A stretch of 64,000 nucleotides of DNA. Source: Synechococcus sp. MEDNS5 (GTDB lineage Bacteria > Cyanobacteriota > Cyanobacteriia > PCC-6307 > Cyanobiaceae). The stretch spans positions 1,922,001 to 1,986,000 of the forward strand of contig NZ_CP047952.1 in NCBI RefSeq assembly GCF_014279875.1, written 5' to 3'. A model generated the notes under the pieces. The model had not been told where the DNA came from. It searched no databases and worked only from the letters and a program-made list of their open reading frames with translations. Within the stretch, counting starts at the first letter, position 1, and each line of letters opens with the position of its first letter. A program made the position numbers and the translations under genes. Shown here one piece after another: positions 8,900 through 18,018 of this stretch.

Positions 8900-11674
8900 T
8901 CAGGCAGCCCTTTCGGTCGCTGGATTCAACGACTCTGATTCCGCCGCTGCAGCCTTAAGCAAGTCATCCGCTTCCGCCACAGGGAAGCGATTGATTGCCT
9001 TCAGAGCCTGGCGGGCATGGCTGCGCAGCTGCTCGCTGATCGCCTCGCAATAAGGAACCTGCGCAAGCAGATCAATGGTGCGTCGCATGATCCTCACCAC
9101 ATCACCCTCATCCAGCGAGGTGTTGGCGATCAGATCATTCCAGGCCACACCGCGGGCCCAGGCCTCCACCAGTCCCATGAGTTCGGGCTCCCACCAGGCA
9201 GGCACCACAACCCGGTGACGTTCCTGAGCCCGCAGCAGTTCCCGACGGATTCCCGAGAGATCATGAAGGGCCTCTTCCGCCAGCGGTGGTGGCGGAAAGC
9301 CACTCCAGAGGTCGGGGCGGTTCACTTCGGTGCTGATCGCCTCGAACACCGCAGCGAGTTCAGCCGGAGGCAGGTCATCGAGATGGCCACTCATCAACGC
9401 GAGACCCAGCCAAAGCTCGTTGTCGCCCCGCAGAGCCGCCACGGTTCTGCCGATTTCCGTGGGCACCAGATCGTCGAGAGCCCCGAAATGCTGAAGGATC
9501 TCCATCAAGGCAAGAAACGTGTCCCAGTGCCGGTTGGCACGGTGATGGAGCAGTTGCTGACGCTCGGTGATCTCTAGTTCCAGCTCCTCCATGCGCCGGC
9601 GGTGCTTCTTGAGCTGTTTGCGATCCCCCCAACGATGGGCTGGATGGGCCTCCAGCTCAGCCTCAAGCTCCTGAACAGACTGCACCTGGGTCAGAACCTC
9701 CCCGGCAAGGTCGTACTGGGGTGTGGTCATGTCATGGCGTTGGGCCATGTGGCCCACAGCGAGAGCGAGGCCACCGCTCTGCTGATCTCCATGGCGAAGC
9801 TCTCCAGCGCGTCCGAGCTCAGGCGTCTGCAGCCCCTCCACCTGCAGACAGCTCAGTTCGGCATGCAGGCTGACCACCGCCTGGCAGGGGAGCAGGAGCC
9901 AGACGTTGTCGTTGGTAAGGCAAAGCAGAAGCGGAAACTGACCGGGGCCCTCGCATTTCTCCACGATCACCGCCGGCGTCACTCCACCGCGCAACTGCGG
10001 AGCCTTGAGACTGACCAGCGTGCCAACACTGGCGAACTGGAGCGCCAGGGTGAGCTCGTGGGCCAGGGTTTCCTCGGCCTGCTGCTGAAGGATGCGCAGG
10101 AGGCGTCTTTCCTCGCGCAGGCGGCTGCGCAACTTTTCATAGTCTTCGAAATCTTCCCAGGGCACATCACCAGCTGTGCCCTGCAACTGCCCGAGCTGAA
10201 GACGCAGCTGCTGAAGAATCTCCTCCTCCTCAACCAGATCAAGACTGGCCAGATAGCGGCCAAAACTGCGTTCAACCAGTTCCCGGGCCTTGGCCAGATC
10301 GTGGCGCTGCAACAGATTGAGCACCATCCCATAGCTGGGTGTGAACTGACTGACGAGGGGATCCGCCGGGCTTGTGGCCAGCTGCCCGGCCTCTCGCACC
10401 CCTTCAAAACGACTCTGCACTGTCACCACATAGCCCTTTGAATCCAGGCCACGCCGCCCAGCACGCCCGGCCATCTGCAGAAATTCGCTGGCCATCAGCG
10501 GCCTGTGGCCCCTCTCCGTGCGCTTGGAGAGAGCGGCGATCACAGTGCTGCGCGCAGGCATGTTGATCCCAGCGGCCAGAGTTTCCGTTGCGAACACAAC
10601 CTTCACCAACCCCTGCTGGAACAACTCCTCGATCAGCTCTTTCCACGCCGGCAACACGCCGGCATGGTGAGCCGCAATTCCTCTCAGGAGCGCATCGGCA
10701 TGCAAGCCATCGCGCACGGCCTCGGGATTGGCCGCTGTATAGGCCTTGAGACGTTCACGGATGCGCGCTTGCTCGGACTCGTTGACCAGACACTGCACCC
10801 TGAGATCACGCACGGCCTTGTCACACCCGCGGCGACTGAAAATGAAATAGATCGCCGGCAACATCTCCCGCTCCGCCATCTGAGCGACCACAAAACTGAT
10901 TGGGGGCGGCTCTGGCTGGGGAGGGCGTTGTGAACGTCCCTTGCGCTTGTTCCCCTTTGGAGCACGCCACACCTTGCAGTTGGGATGGAGGCCGGTGCCC
11001 TGGTCATTCAGCAACGGATGCAGTCCCTTGGCGCTGCAGAAACTGAACTGGAGTGGAACGGGCCTGAAGTCGCTGAGCACCAGACGCGTGGGGCCGTGAA
11101 CCCGTTCAATCCAGTCGGTGAGCTGACCGGCATTGGCAACGGTGGCGGAAAGGGCCACCAGCTGCACCGGCAATGGGCAGTGAATGATCGACTCCTCCCA
11201 AACCGTGCCGCGCTGCGAGTCGTTCATGTAGTGGCATTCATCGAGCACCACCGCCTCCACATCCGCCAGCGGGTCATCGGACTCGTCAGCTTCCGCGTAC
11301 AGCATGTTGCGGAAGATCTCCGTGGTCATCACCACGATTGAGGCCTCACGGTTCACGCTGAGGTCACCGGTCATCAAACCGACGTTGTCGGCCCCAAACT
11401 GTTCACGGAAGTCGCGCAGCTTCTGATTGGAAAGGGCCTTGAGAGGCGTGGTGTAGAACACCTTCTGGCCATGGGAGATGGCCCGGTAAATGGCGTATTC
11501 ACCCACGAGGGTCTTGCCGGATCCTGTCGGAGCGCTCACCACAACGGAATGCCCCTGATTGAGGGCATCAATCGCCTCCAGCTGGAAGTCATCCAGCGGG
11601 AAGGGAAAGAGTTGCGCCGGATCAGGAGATCCCACACTGGCGGGCTGTGCAGCCTGGGGGTCCTGATCCTTCAT
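8900..11674 (-). CDS. Ski2/Mtr4-like DExH RNA helicase
   Basis: A 924-residue superfamily 2 helicase of the Ski2-like group, probably acting in RNA processing or turnover. Visible motifs are Walker A SAPTGSGKT near residue 50, motif II VVLDECHYM near residue 145 (DECH), motif III LSATV, and motif VI QMAGRAGRRGLDSKG near residue 411. The C-terminal third has the helical DSHCT-type region typical of Mtr4/Ski2 proteins. The ATG at 11674 starts with a hydrophilic Gln/Ala/Pro lead of about 25 residues. Its substrate cannot be told from sequence. It lies 9 nt downstream of the BASS transporter gene and is probably co-transcribed. Confidence 0.9.
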   Translation of the reverse strand: MKDQDPQAAQPASVGSPDPAQLFPFPLDDFQLEAIDALNQGHSVVVSAPTGSGKTLVGEYAIYRAISHGQKVFYTTPLKALSNQKLRDFREQFGADNVGLMTGDLSVNREASIVVMTTEIFRNMLYAEADESDDPLADVEAVVLDECHYMNDSQRGTVWEESIIHCPLPVQLVALSATVANAGQLTDWIERVHGPTRLVLSDFRPVPLQFSFCSAKGLHPLLNDQGTGLHPNCKVWRAPKGNKRKGRSQRPPQPEPPPISFVVAQMAEREMLPAIYFIFSRRGCDKAVRDLRVQCLVNESEQARIRERLKAYTAANPEAVRDGLHADALLRGIAAHHAGVLPAWKELIEELFQQGLVKVVFATETLAAGINMPARSTVIAALSKRTERGHRPLMASEFLQMAGRAGRRGLDSKGYVVTVQSRFEGVREAGQLATSPADPLVSQFTPSYGMVLNLLQRHDLAKARELVERSFGRYLASLDLVEEEEILQQLRLQLGQLQGTAGDVPWEDFEDYEKLRSRLREERRLLRILQQQAEETLAHELTLALQFASVGTLVSLKAPQLRGGVTPAVIVEKCEGPGQFPLLLCLTNDNVWLLLPCQAVVSLHAELSCLQVEGLQTPELGRAGELRHGDQQSGGLALAVGHMAQRHDMTTPQYDLAGEVLTQVQSVQELEAELEAHPAHRWGDRKQLKKHRRRMEELELEITERQQLLHHRANRHWDTFLALMEILQHFGALDDLVPTEIGRTVAALRGDNELWLGLALMSGHLDDLPPAELAAVFEAISTEVNRPDLWSGFPPPPLAEEALHDLSGIRRELLRAQERHRVVVPAWWEPELMGLVEAWARGVAWNDLIANTSLDEGDVVRIMRRTIDLLAQVPYCEAISEQLRSHARQALKAINRFPVAEADDLLKAAAAESESLNPATERAA

Positions 11675-11683
11675 GGCGGGATC

Positions 11684-12634
11684 TTAGGGACGCTGTCGCC
11701 ATAGGGCCGCCAGAACACTGCCCAGCAGGGAGTGCATCACAGCGGAGATCGCCCCGGGGAGGGCGGTGAGCGGACTCGCGAATCCACCGGATCGGGCCAG
11801 AACCACCGCCAGTCCGGAATTCTGCATCCCAACTTCAATACTGATGGTGCGGCGCACAGCCCTGGGTTCCCCCAGAAGTGCCGGCAGCAGGAAGCCGAGC
11901 AGGAAGCCACCACCGTGGAGAAGAGCCGTGGCCAGCACAAGCAGGCCTCCCTGACGCAGAAGCACCTCGCGCTGACTGCCCACGATTCCGGCAACGATCA
12001 AAGCGATCGCCATGACCGCCAGCGGCGGCATCACCGGCTGCACTCTGGCTGCCAATCGGGGAAGCCCCTGCTTGATCGCCACGCCGACCGTCACCGGAAC
12101 CAACACCACCTGCATCACATTCACCAGCAGGGTCCAGCCATCCACCGGCACGTAGCGCCCCGCCAGTGCACTCGCGAGCAGGGGAGTCACCACAACGGCA
12201 AGAAGGGTGCTCAGCGACGTCATCACCACCGAGAGCGCCACATCAGCCCGAGCGATTAAAGCCACCACATTGCTGGCTGTCCCCCCTGGGCAGCACCCCA
12301 CCAGAATCAACCCAACAGCCAGCGGCGGCTCCAGCTTCAGGGCCCAGGCAAGCGATGCAGCGAGAGCAGGCATCACCAGAAACTGCGCTCCCACGCCGAT
12401 CAGGGCAGCCCGCGGCGGAATCATGGCCCGGCGGAAATCAGCGGGGGAGAGCCCCAGCCCCATGCCCAGCATGATCAGCGCGAGAGACCAGACGATCACC
12501 GGCCCTGCCACCCAGGTAAACAAGTTGGGCTGCAGCAGTGAGAGCAACGCTGCCAGCAGGGTCCATAACGGGAAGAAAAGAGTAAAGCGCTCCAACCCCA
12601 AAATTGCCTCGGATGGAAACAGCAGCAAATTCAC
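11684..12634 (-). CDS. Bile acid:sodium symporter family (BASS) transporter
   Basis: A hydrophobic protein of about 316 residues with nine to ten helices. It has the BASS-family stretches VGLILVGCCPGGTASNVV and ISIEVGMQNSGLAVVLA, which line the substrate and Na+ sites. Cyanobacterial and plastid members move pyruvate, other organic acids or unknown anions, so the substrate is open. The reading frame extends to 12745, but that part overlaps bioF; GTG at 12634 is a reasonable start, and another GTG lies at 12640. Confidence 0.85.
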   Translation of the reverse strand: MNLLLFPSEAILGLERFTLFFPLWTLLAALLSLLQPNLFTWVAGPVIVWSLALIMLGMGLGLSPADFRRAMIPPRAALIGVGAQFLVMPALAASLAWALKLEPPLAVGLILVGCCPGGTASNVVALIARADVALSVVMTSLSTLLAVVVTPLLASALAGRYVPVDGWTLLVNVMQVVLVPVTVGVAIKQGLPRLAARVQPVMPPLAVMAIALIVAGIVGSQREVLLRQGGLLVLATALLHGGGFLLGFLLPALLGEPRAVRRTISIEVGMQNSGLAVVLARSGGFASPLTALPGAISAVMHSLLGSVLAALWRQRP

Positions 12635-12673
12635 CCTCACTCTGCAGGGCGACCAGGACCCAAAGTAGAGGCT

Positions 12674-13822
12674 ATGACTGTCCCACCCACCCGCCGTCGA
12701 CGACTGCGCACCTGGGCGCCATCCCGAGATGGCGAAGGCCTGCATCCATGTCTTGACGACGAGCCAGGCTCAGCCCTGGTGGACCTGGCCAGCAATGACT
12801 ACCTGGGCCTGAGCCGCCACCCGGAGCTGATCGCCGCGGCCGAGGACGAGTTGCGGCGCAGTGGTGTCGGTGCTGGTGGGTCGAGGCTGATCACAGGAAG
12901 CCGTCCTGTGCATGACCGCCTGGAGACGGCCATGGCCCGATGGCTGCAACGCGACAGGGTGTTTCTGTTTCCGAGCGGATTTCAAGCGAACCTCGCGGCG
13001 GTGATGGCCCTGGCCAACCGTCACACCACGGTGCTGGCGGATCGCCTGATCCACCATTCGCTGCTGGTGGGAGTCCAGGCCAGCGGAGCCCAACTGAAGC
13101 GCTTCGCCCATAACGATCTCGACGCTTTGCACCGGCAATTGCAGGCATGCCACAGCCAGCGCCCGGACGCCCCCTTGGTGGTGATCAGCGAAAGCCTGTT
13201 CAGCATGGAGGGCACCAACCCGGATGTGCCGGCCCTGGCTGCTCTCTGCCGGAAGTTCAACGCCAGCCTGCTGTTGGATGAAGCGCATGCACTCGGGGTC
13301 CTTGGACTTGAAGGACGAGGGCTTGGCCTGGGAGTGGAGGGCATCACCATGGTCAGTGGCACCTTTGGCAAAGCCTTCGGAAGCAGTGGAGCCTTCCTTG
13401 CCTGCGATCGAGAGCAGGCCGACGCTCTGCTGCAGACCAGCGGAGCCTTCCGGTACACCACAGCCCTGGCGCCACCCCTGGCGGCCGCCGCTCTGGCGGC
13501 ATTGGACCTCCTGAAAGACCATCCCGGCTGGGGATCCGACCTGGTGCAACAAAGCAATCGCTGGAGAGATCGCTTTGAGGCCGAGGGATGGGCCCGCCCC
13601 GCCGGAATTGGGCCGATCCTGCCTCTGCTGGTGGGGAGTGATCAGCCAACGCTGGAGTACCAGCAACGGCTCGAGACAGCAGGGATGCTCACCGTTGCCA
13701 TCCGCCCGCCAACCGTGCCTGAGGGCACGTCCCGCCTTCGGCTGGTGCTGCATCACCGTCAGCGCGACAAGACCCTGGATGCGCTGGTGAACACACTTCG
13801 ACATGGCGAGCTCCGTCAATGA
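12674..13822 (+). CDS. bioF: 8-amino-7-oxononanoate synthase
   Basis: PLP-dependent alpha-oxoamine synthase joining pimeloyl-ACP and L-alanine, the first step of biotin ring assembly. The 382-residue protein shows SNDYLGLSRHPEL near residue 40, GAGGSRLITGSRPVH near residue 71, LLLDEAHALGVLG near residue 203 and the PLP-lysine motif TFGKAFGSSGAF near residue 236. It opens the biotin locus, and its stop overlaps the bioK start by 4 nt (ATGA). Confidence 0.95.
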   Translation: MTVPPTRRRRLRTWAPSRDGEGLHPCLDDEPGSALVDLASNDYLGLSRHPELIAAAEDELRRSGVGAGGSRLITGSRPVHDRLETAMARWLQRDRVFLFPSGFQANLAAVMALANRHTTVLADRLIHHSLLVGVQASGAQLKRFAHNDLDALHRQLQACHSQRPDAPLVVISESLFSMEGTNPDVPALAALCRKFNASLLLDEAHALGVLGLEGRGLGLGVEGITMVSGTFGKAFGSSGAFLACDREQADALLQTSGAFRYTTALAPPLAAAALAALDLLKDHPGWGSDLVQQSNRWRDRFEAEGWARPAGIGPILPLLVGSDQPTLEYQQRLETAGMLTVAIRPPTVPEGTSRLRLVLHHRQRDKTLDALVNTLRHGELRQ

Positions 13823-14547
13823 AACAGGTCATTGCGATGCATGGCTGGAGCGGGGACGGCACCGCCTGGGCGCCATGGCAGCGATGCTTCCAGCACCACG
13901 GATGGCACTGGATCAATGGAGAACGCGGCTACGGCAGCCGCAGCCCAGTCGCTCCCGTCTGGAGTGCACCACCCGATCCGGCGGCGCCGCAGCGACGGGC
14001 CGTCATCGGCCACTCCCTCGGACCGCACCTGCTTGCACCCGTCGTACTGGCCGAAGCCACAGACATTGTGCTGTTGGCCAGCTTCGGACGCTTCGTTCCG
14101 CAAAGTCCGCAGGGACGCGCACTGAAGGCAGGCCTGCAAGGCATGAGGAGCGCGATTGGAGGCCCCGGGGAAGCCGCCATGTTCAAAACCTTTCTGAAAC
14201 GTGCAGCCGCACCCGCAGACGCTGATGGGCTCCCTCCCGGGCCAGGATCGCAAGCCCTCACAGCAGCGGGGAGGGAGCGGCTGCGATCCGATCTCGACCG
14301 ATTAACCGCCACGACGGGTCTTCCGTCGGGTCTTCCTGCAACAGCCCGGGTTCTGGTGGTGGAAGCAGGGGCTGACGCCATCGTGGCGCCAGACGCTCGA
14401 AAGCTTTTCCTCAAGGACCTCGCCAACCACCTCGGGCATGCACCCGAGCACTGGTGCCCCAACAACGTGGGACATGCCTTGCTGATGCCGGAGCTTCCCA
14501 CGCGAGTCCGGAAGTGGCTTGATCAGGACATCGAGCGACCCGGATGA
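13819..14547 (+). CDS. bioK: Alpha/beta hydrolase, probable pimeloyl-ACP methyl ester esterase BioK
   Basis: A 242-residue alpha/beta hydrolase with the nucleophile elbow GHSLG (about residues 62-66), an oxyanion region MHGWSGDGTAW near residue 7, and a late catalytic His in NVGHALLMPELP near residue 218. It sits between bioF and bioC with 4-nt overlaps on both sides, the place where enteric genomes use bioH. From memory of the literature, marine Synechococcus and Prochlorococcus use a distinct esterase called BioK that removes the methyl ester from pimeloyl-ACP. Assignment to BioK rather than BioG or BioH is from context and lineage. Confidence 0.85.
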   Translation: MKQVIAMHGWSGDGTAWAPWQRCFQHHGWHWINGERGYGSRSPVAPVWSAPPDPAAPQRRAVIGHSLGPHLLAPVVLAEATDIVLLASFGRFVPQSPQGRALKAGLQGMRSAIGGPGEAAMFKTFLKRAAAPADADGLPPGPGSQALTAAGRERLRSDLDRLTATTGLPSGLPATARVLVVEAGADAIVAPDARKLFLKDLANHLGHAPEHWCPNNVGHALLMPELPTRVRKWLDQDIERPG

Positions 14548-15302
14548 AAGCAACCAGCTGGCAAGACCGCGTGTTGCGCGGGTTCGATCTGGCTGCAGAA
14601 CGCTATGACCGGTCGGCGCGGCTGCAACGCTCAGTGGCCTGGCGACTGGCCGAACTCAGTCGCCGGGAAGGGATCCCCGACGGGCTCTGGGTTGATCTGG
14701 GAGCCGGAACAGGACATCTCGCAAAAGCGCTGGAGAAACTCCACCCCGGTCGCAACGTGCAGCGCATCGATGGCAGCGAGGCAATGCTGCGCGGTCATCC
14801 CGACGATGCCGAAGTTTTGCACTGGGATCTCACAACGGGTCTGCCGATATGGAGCGAGGCTCCAACCCTCCTGGCCTCGAGCTTCTGCTTGCACTGGCTT
14901 CCTGAACCGCAGCGCGTTCTGCAGCAGTGGATCCAGCGCTTGCCCCCCGCTGGGCTCTTGGCGGTTGCTCTCCCTGTGAAGGGATGCTTTCCCCAGTGGC
15001 ATGAAAGCGCCAGGCGCTGCGGAGTGCGATGCAGCGCTCTGCCGTTCCCTTCCAGCGACGATTTACTGAACGCCATTCCGTCACAACAGCTGCGCGTGAT
15101 GCGCCGGGTGTCCTACACGGTGACGTCACCGAGCCTGCCGACACTGCTAAAGCCTCTACGGCGAGTTGGAGCTGGCACCAGTCCTCAATCCCCTCTGCCG
15201 CTGCGGGACTGGCGTCGTCTCCAGCAAGGCTGGAGCGACCGCCGGAGCGACGGCCAGCTCAGACTCACCTGGGTGATCCAATTGCTGCTGATTCGCGGAT
15301 GA
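14544..15302 (+). CDS. bioC: Malonyl-ACP O-methyltransferase
   Basis: Methylates malonyl-ACP so that it enters fatty-acid synthesis and is extended to pimeloyl-ACP methyl ester, later cut by BioK. The 252-residue class I SAM methyltransferase has motif I VDLGAGTGHLAKAL near residue 49 and the BioC-like opening FDLAAERYDRSARLQ. It overlaps bioK and bioD by 4 nt each (ATGA). Confidence 0.92.
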   Translation: MKATSWQDRVLRGFDLAAERYDRSARLQRSVAWRLAELSRREGIPDGLWVDLGAGTGHLAKALEKLHPGRNVQRIDGSEAMLRGHPDDAEVLHWDLTTGLPIWSEAPTLLASSFCLHWLPEPQRVLQQWIQRLPPAGLLAVALPVKGCFPQWHESARRCGVRCSALPFPSSDDLLNAIPSQQLRVMRRVSYTVTSPSLPTLLKPLRRVGAGTSPQSPLPLRDWRRLQQGWSDRRSDGQLRLTWVIQLLLIRG

Positions 15303-15967
15303 ATCCAAGTTCTGATCCTCTCCGGCTCGTGGTCTGCGGCACAGACACCGACGTGGGCAAAACCGTGGTGAGTGCGTTGCTGGTTCAGGGACTGGAGGCC
15401 ACGTACTGGAAGCCAGTCCAGAGCGGACTGGAGGGAGGCGGCGATCGTCAGAGGGTGATTGACTTGCTGCAACTGCCTGAGCACCGCTGGATCCCGGAGA
15501 CCTACGCGTTCAAGGCTGCCGTCTCACCCCATTGGGCAGCAGAGCTTGAGCACCGGCTCCTCGAGCCAGGAATGCTCCAGTTGCCCAGCGGCAACACCCC
15601 ACTGGTGGTGGAGACCGCCGGAGGTCTGCACGTTCCGCTCACGCGCACCTGGAGACAGATCGACCAGCTGCAACGCTGGAATCTCCCGGTGGTCCTGGTC
15701 TGCCGCAGCGGCCTGGGCACGCTCAATCACACCTTGTTGAGTCTTGAAGCCTTGGCAAGCCGTGGGATTCCTGTGCTCGGGCTGATCCTCAACGGCCCCC
15801 TGCACGCCGACAACCCTCGAACCCTGGAAGAGCTCGGAGGAGTTCCAGTGCTGGCGGAACTGCCACCCCTCAACCCTCTCAACGCAGAGACACTCAGGTG
15901 TGCGTGGCAGAAGCAGAGGCTGGGCCTTAAGTTCATGGCCTTGATGAACCGCCCGGATCGCCGATGA
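15299..15967 (+). CDS. bioD: Dethiobiotin synthetase
   Basis: ATP-dependent closure of the ureido ring from 7,8-diaminopelargonate. The P-loop variant GTDTDVGKTVVSALLV near residue 14 and VETAGGLHVPLT near residue 100 are family signatures. The chosen ATG (222 residues) overlaps the bioC stop by 4 nt; the frame is open further upstream only as a shadow of bioC. Its own stop overlaps the following 51-codon frame by 4 nt. Confidence 0.93.
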   Translation: MNPSSDPLRLVVCGTDTDVGKTVVSALLVQGLEATYWKPVQSGLEGGGDRQRVIDLLQLPEHRWIPETYAFKAAVSPHWAAELEHRLLEPGMLQLPSGNTPLVVETAGGLHVPLTRTWRQIDQLQRWNLPVVLVCRSGLGTLNHTLLSLEALASRGIPVLGLILNGPLHADNPRTLEELGGVPVLAELPPLNPLNAETLRCAWQKQRLGLKFMALMNRPDRR

Positions 15968-16119
15968 CAAGCCGACAGACCTGGGCCTCTGTGGCCGTTG
16001 CCCTGCTCTGCGGAGGCATTCTGGTGCTGTTCACGGATGTTGAAGTTCAGCTGGTGCGCTGGTTCAACTGCGGACCGGTCGCGACCCAGGGGGAACGCGA
16101 CAGCGAGGTCTGTCGCTAG
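15964..16119 (+). CDS. Small membrane protein (51 aa) at the end of the bio operon
   Basis: ATG 15964 overlaps the bioD stop as ATGA, the fourth such overlap in a row. The product has one hydrophobic helix (ASVAVALLCGGILVLFT, about residues 8-24) and then a polar tail with two Cys (WFNCGPV and SEVCR). No family recognised. The chained overlaps argue for translation coupled to the biotin genes. A role in biotin synthesis is not shown by anything else. Confidence 0.6.
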   Translation: MTSRQTWASVAVALLCGGILVLFTDVEVQLVRWFNCGPVATQGERDSEVCR

Positions 16120-16135
16120 AAACTGCCGTTCATGC

Positions 16136-16453
16136 TCAACCCATGGGCCTGGAGCGAATGGGACAGTGGCCCAGCATCAGCGCCACGTGACGCACCGCCA
16201 TGGTCAGGTGCCATCCCTGGCGCAACTGTTCGTGGATCTGCTCCACCTGGGAAGGGGACCATCCACGCATCTCGAGCCGGGTCTTGATCGAAGGCCATCC
16301 TCCTTCAAAAAAGATGCTGCGACAGCCTTCGCTGCCTGGCTGGCATCTGGGCTGGGAGGTCGCGGGGTCCACAAACCGTCGAGACCTTGGCTGTCCATTA
16401 CGGCGGCGGGCTTCTGTGAAGGCCATCGATGCACCATCCGGACGCAAGTTCAT
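16136..16453 (-). CDS. Hypothetical protein (about 105 aa)
   Basis: A basic protein beginning MNLRPDGASMAFTEARRRNG. It has an Arg-rich front half and a compact second half (GGWPSIKTRLEMRGWSPSQVEQIHEQL and on). No family recognised. The frame is open to 16849, but the upstream part is the antisense of bioA. The first ATG (16453) overlaps the bioA start codon by 2 bp; the Met at 16426 is an alternative. It is convergent with the small membrane-protein gene. Confidence 0.55.
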   Translation of the reverse strand: MNLRPDGASMAFTEARRRNGQPRSRRFVDPATSQPRCQPGSEGCRSIFFEGGWPSIKTRLEMRGWSPSQVEQIHEQLRQGWHLTMAVRHVALMLGHCPIRSRPMG

Positions 16454-17768
16454 GATGACAACAGGCAGTCGCGCATGCCCAGTGTCACGGAACCACCACC
16501 CCAACCTCTGGCCACCCTTCACATCCATCACCACCACGCCGCCACTCGAGCAGGTGGTGCGGGGCGAAGGGGCCTTGCTGCACCGTGCCGAGGGGGAACC
16601 CCTAATCGATGGAATCAGCAGCTGGTGGGTGACTCTGCACGGCCATGCGCACCCGGTGGTGGCGGCAGCCATCGCCGAGCAGGCTGCCACGCTGGAACAG
16701 GTGATCTTTGCGGAATTCACCCATCCCCAGGCCGAACGGCTCGCCCAGCGATTAGCCCAGCACACCGGCCTCGATCGCGTGTTCTTCTCGGATAACGGAT
16801 CCACAGCGGTGGAAGTGGCTCTGAAAACCGCCGTGCAGTGGTGGCACAACCGCGGAGAGTCTCGCCAGCAACTGATCGCTTTTGACGGGGCCTATCACGG
16901 CGACACCTTCGGCGCGATGGCCGTTGGCTCCCGCAGCCTGTTCAGCGAGCCCTTCGATCCGCTGCTCTTCCCCGTCGCCCGGGTGCCCTGGCCGCACACG
17001 CACTGGCACGACGACACGGTGGAACGACGCGAACAGGACGCCTTGAAAGCTCTGGAGCAAGCGCTGACCACACCAACAGCAGCCGTGATCCTCGAACCGC
17101 TGGTCCAGGGAGCCGGAGGGATGCGCATGGTCCGTCCTGGCTTTCTGCGAGCCGTGGAACAACGGGTTCGACAGGCGGGCAGTTTGCTGATCGCCGATGA
17201 GGTGCTGGCAGGATTTGGCCGATGCGGCGCCCTGCTCGCATCCCAGCGGGCAGGCATTCACCCCGATCTGGTCGCGCTCTCCAAAGGATTGACCGCTGGA
17301 TTCCTGCCAATGGGAATCACAATGGCCAAAGAGGCGATCTTCGAAGAATTCCTGGGAAGCGATCCCACCCGAACCCTCTGGCATGGCCACAGCTTCACGG
17401 CCAATCCTTTGGGTTGTGCCGCCGCCAATGCCAGTCTCGACCTGCTGGAAGCCGAGCCGGAGAAATACCAGCACTTTGAAGGCAGGCATCAGCCCCGTCT
17501 GGAACGCTTGGCCCGCCATCCCAAGGTCGAACGGCCAAGGTTATGCGGAACGATTGCAGCCTTCGACCTTGTGACCGACAGTGCCCAAGGGTATCTCAAT
17601 CCCGCCGGGAAGATCCTGCGCAGCCTGGTGCGAAAGCACGGGGTGCTGATTCGTCCTTTAGGGGATGTGGTGTATCTACTACCTCCGCTGTGCATTAGCG
17701 ATGCTCAGCTGGATCAGTGCTACGACGGCATCGAAATCGGACTGGACGCTCTCAGGGACCAAGCCTGA
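16452..17768 (+). CDS. bioA: Adenosylmethionine-8-amino-7-oxononanoate aminotransferase
   Basis: PLP transaminase making 7,8-diaminopelargonate from KAPA, using SAM as amino donor. The protein of about 438 residues has HPNLWPPFT near the N-terminus, ISSWWVTLHGHAHP, FDGAYHGDTFGAMAVG, LIADEVLAGFGRCG and the PLP-lysine motif LVALSKGLTAGFLPMG. It completes the locus with bioF, bioK, bioC and bioD; bioB is not in the window. ATG 16452 and 16455 are tandem and overlap the divergent gene; GTG 16482 is another option. Its 3' end overlaps the DUF3143 gene by 17 nt, tail to tail. Confidence 0.92.
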   Translation: MMTTGSRACPVSRNHHPNLWPPFTSITTTPPLEQVVRGEGALLHRAEGEPLIDGISSWWVTLHGHAHPVVAAAIAEQAATLEQVIFAEFTHPQAERLAQRLAQHTGLDRVFFSDNGSTAVEVALKTAVQWWHNRGESRQQLIAFDGAYHGDTFGAMAVGSRSLFSEPFDPLLFPVARVPWPHTHWHDDTVERREQDALKALEQALTTPTAAVILEPLVQGAGGMRMVRPGFLRAVEQRVRQAGSLLIADEVLAGFGRCGALLASQRAGIHPDLVALSKGLTAGFLPMGITMAKEAIFEEFLGSDPTRTLWHGHSFTANPLGCAAANASLDLLEAEPEKYQHFEGRHQPRLERLARHPKVERPRLCGTIAAFDLVTDSAQGYLNPAGKILRSLVRKHGVLIRPLGDVVYLLPPLCISDAQLDQCYDGIEIGLDALRDQA

Positions 17769-18018
17769 GGGCTGCTTCCACATCCTGCCGTGACAGTCCG
17801 TAGGGAAACGAGCAGGACCTTGCGGGTTGGGAGGACGTCCAGGTCACGCCCAGGTCCTCCTGATCCAGCCGCAAGCGGGCGCTCCATCCAGGCTGCTGCC
17901 AAACCCAGTCACAGGGATTATCCTCGCTGCGTCCAGCGCCCAAAACCTGCAGCCATTCTTCGAGAGCCCGCAACGAGTGCTGGTTCAGCGGCGTTTCTGG
18001 CGGAGGAAGCGGTGCCAT
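17752..18018 (-). CDS. DUF3143 family protein
   Basis: An 88-residue protein starting MAPLPPPETPLNQHSL and containing LRALEEWLQVLGA, DNPCDWVWQQPGWSARL and FPYGLSRQDVEAAL, which match my memory of DUF3143, a small cyanobacterial family of unknown function. The start was chosen at the conserved Met. An earlier Met (18039) is in frame. It overlaps the 3' end of the DnaJ-like gene by about 100 nt in another frame. Confidence 0.75.
   Translation of the reverse strand: MAPLPPPETPLNQHSLRALEEWLQVLGAGRSEDNPCDWVWQQPGWSARLRLDQEDLGVTWTSSQPARSCSFPYGLSRQDVEAALRLGP

Noticed and set aside
9017..10441. Long plus-strand frames (186 and 279 codons) across the helicase gene.
   Set aside because: Shadows of the helicase; no domains and no ribosome binding sites.
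12635..12745. N-terminal extension of the BASS transporter frame.
   Set aside because: It overlaps the bioF start and its promoter region, and the extra residues do not resemble a transporter N-terminus.
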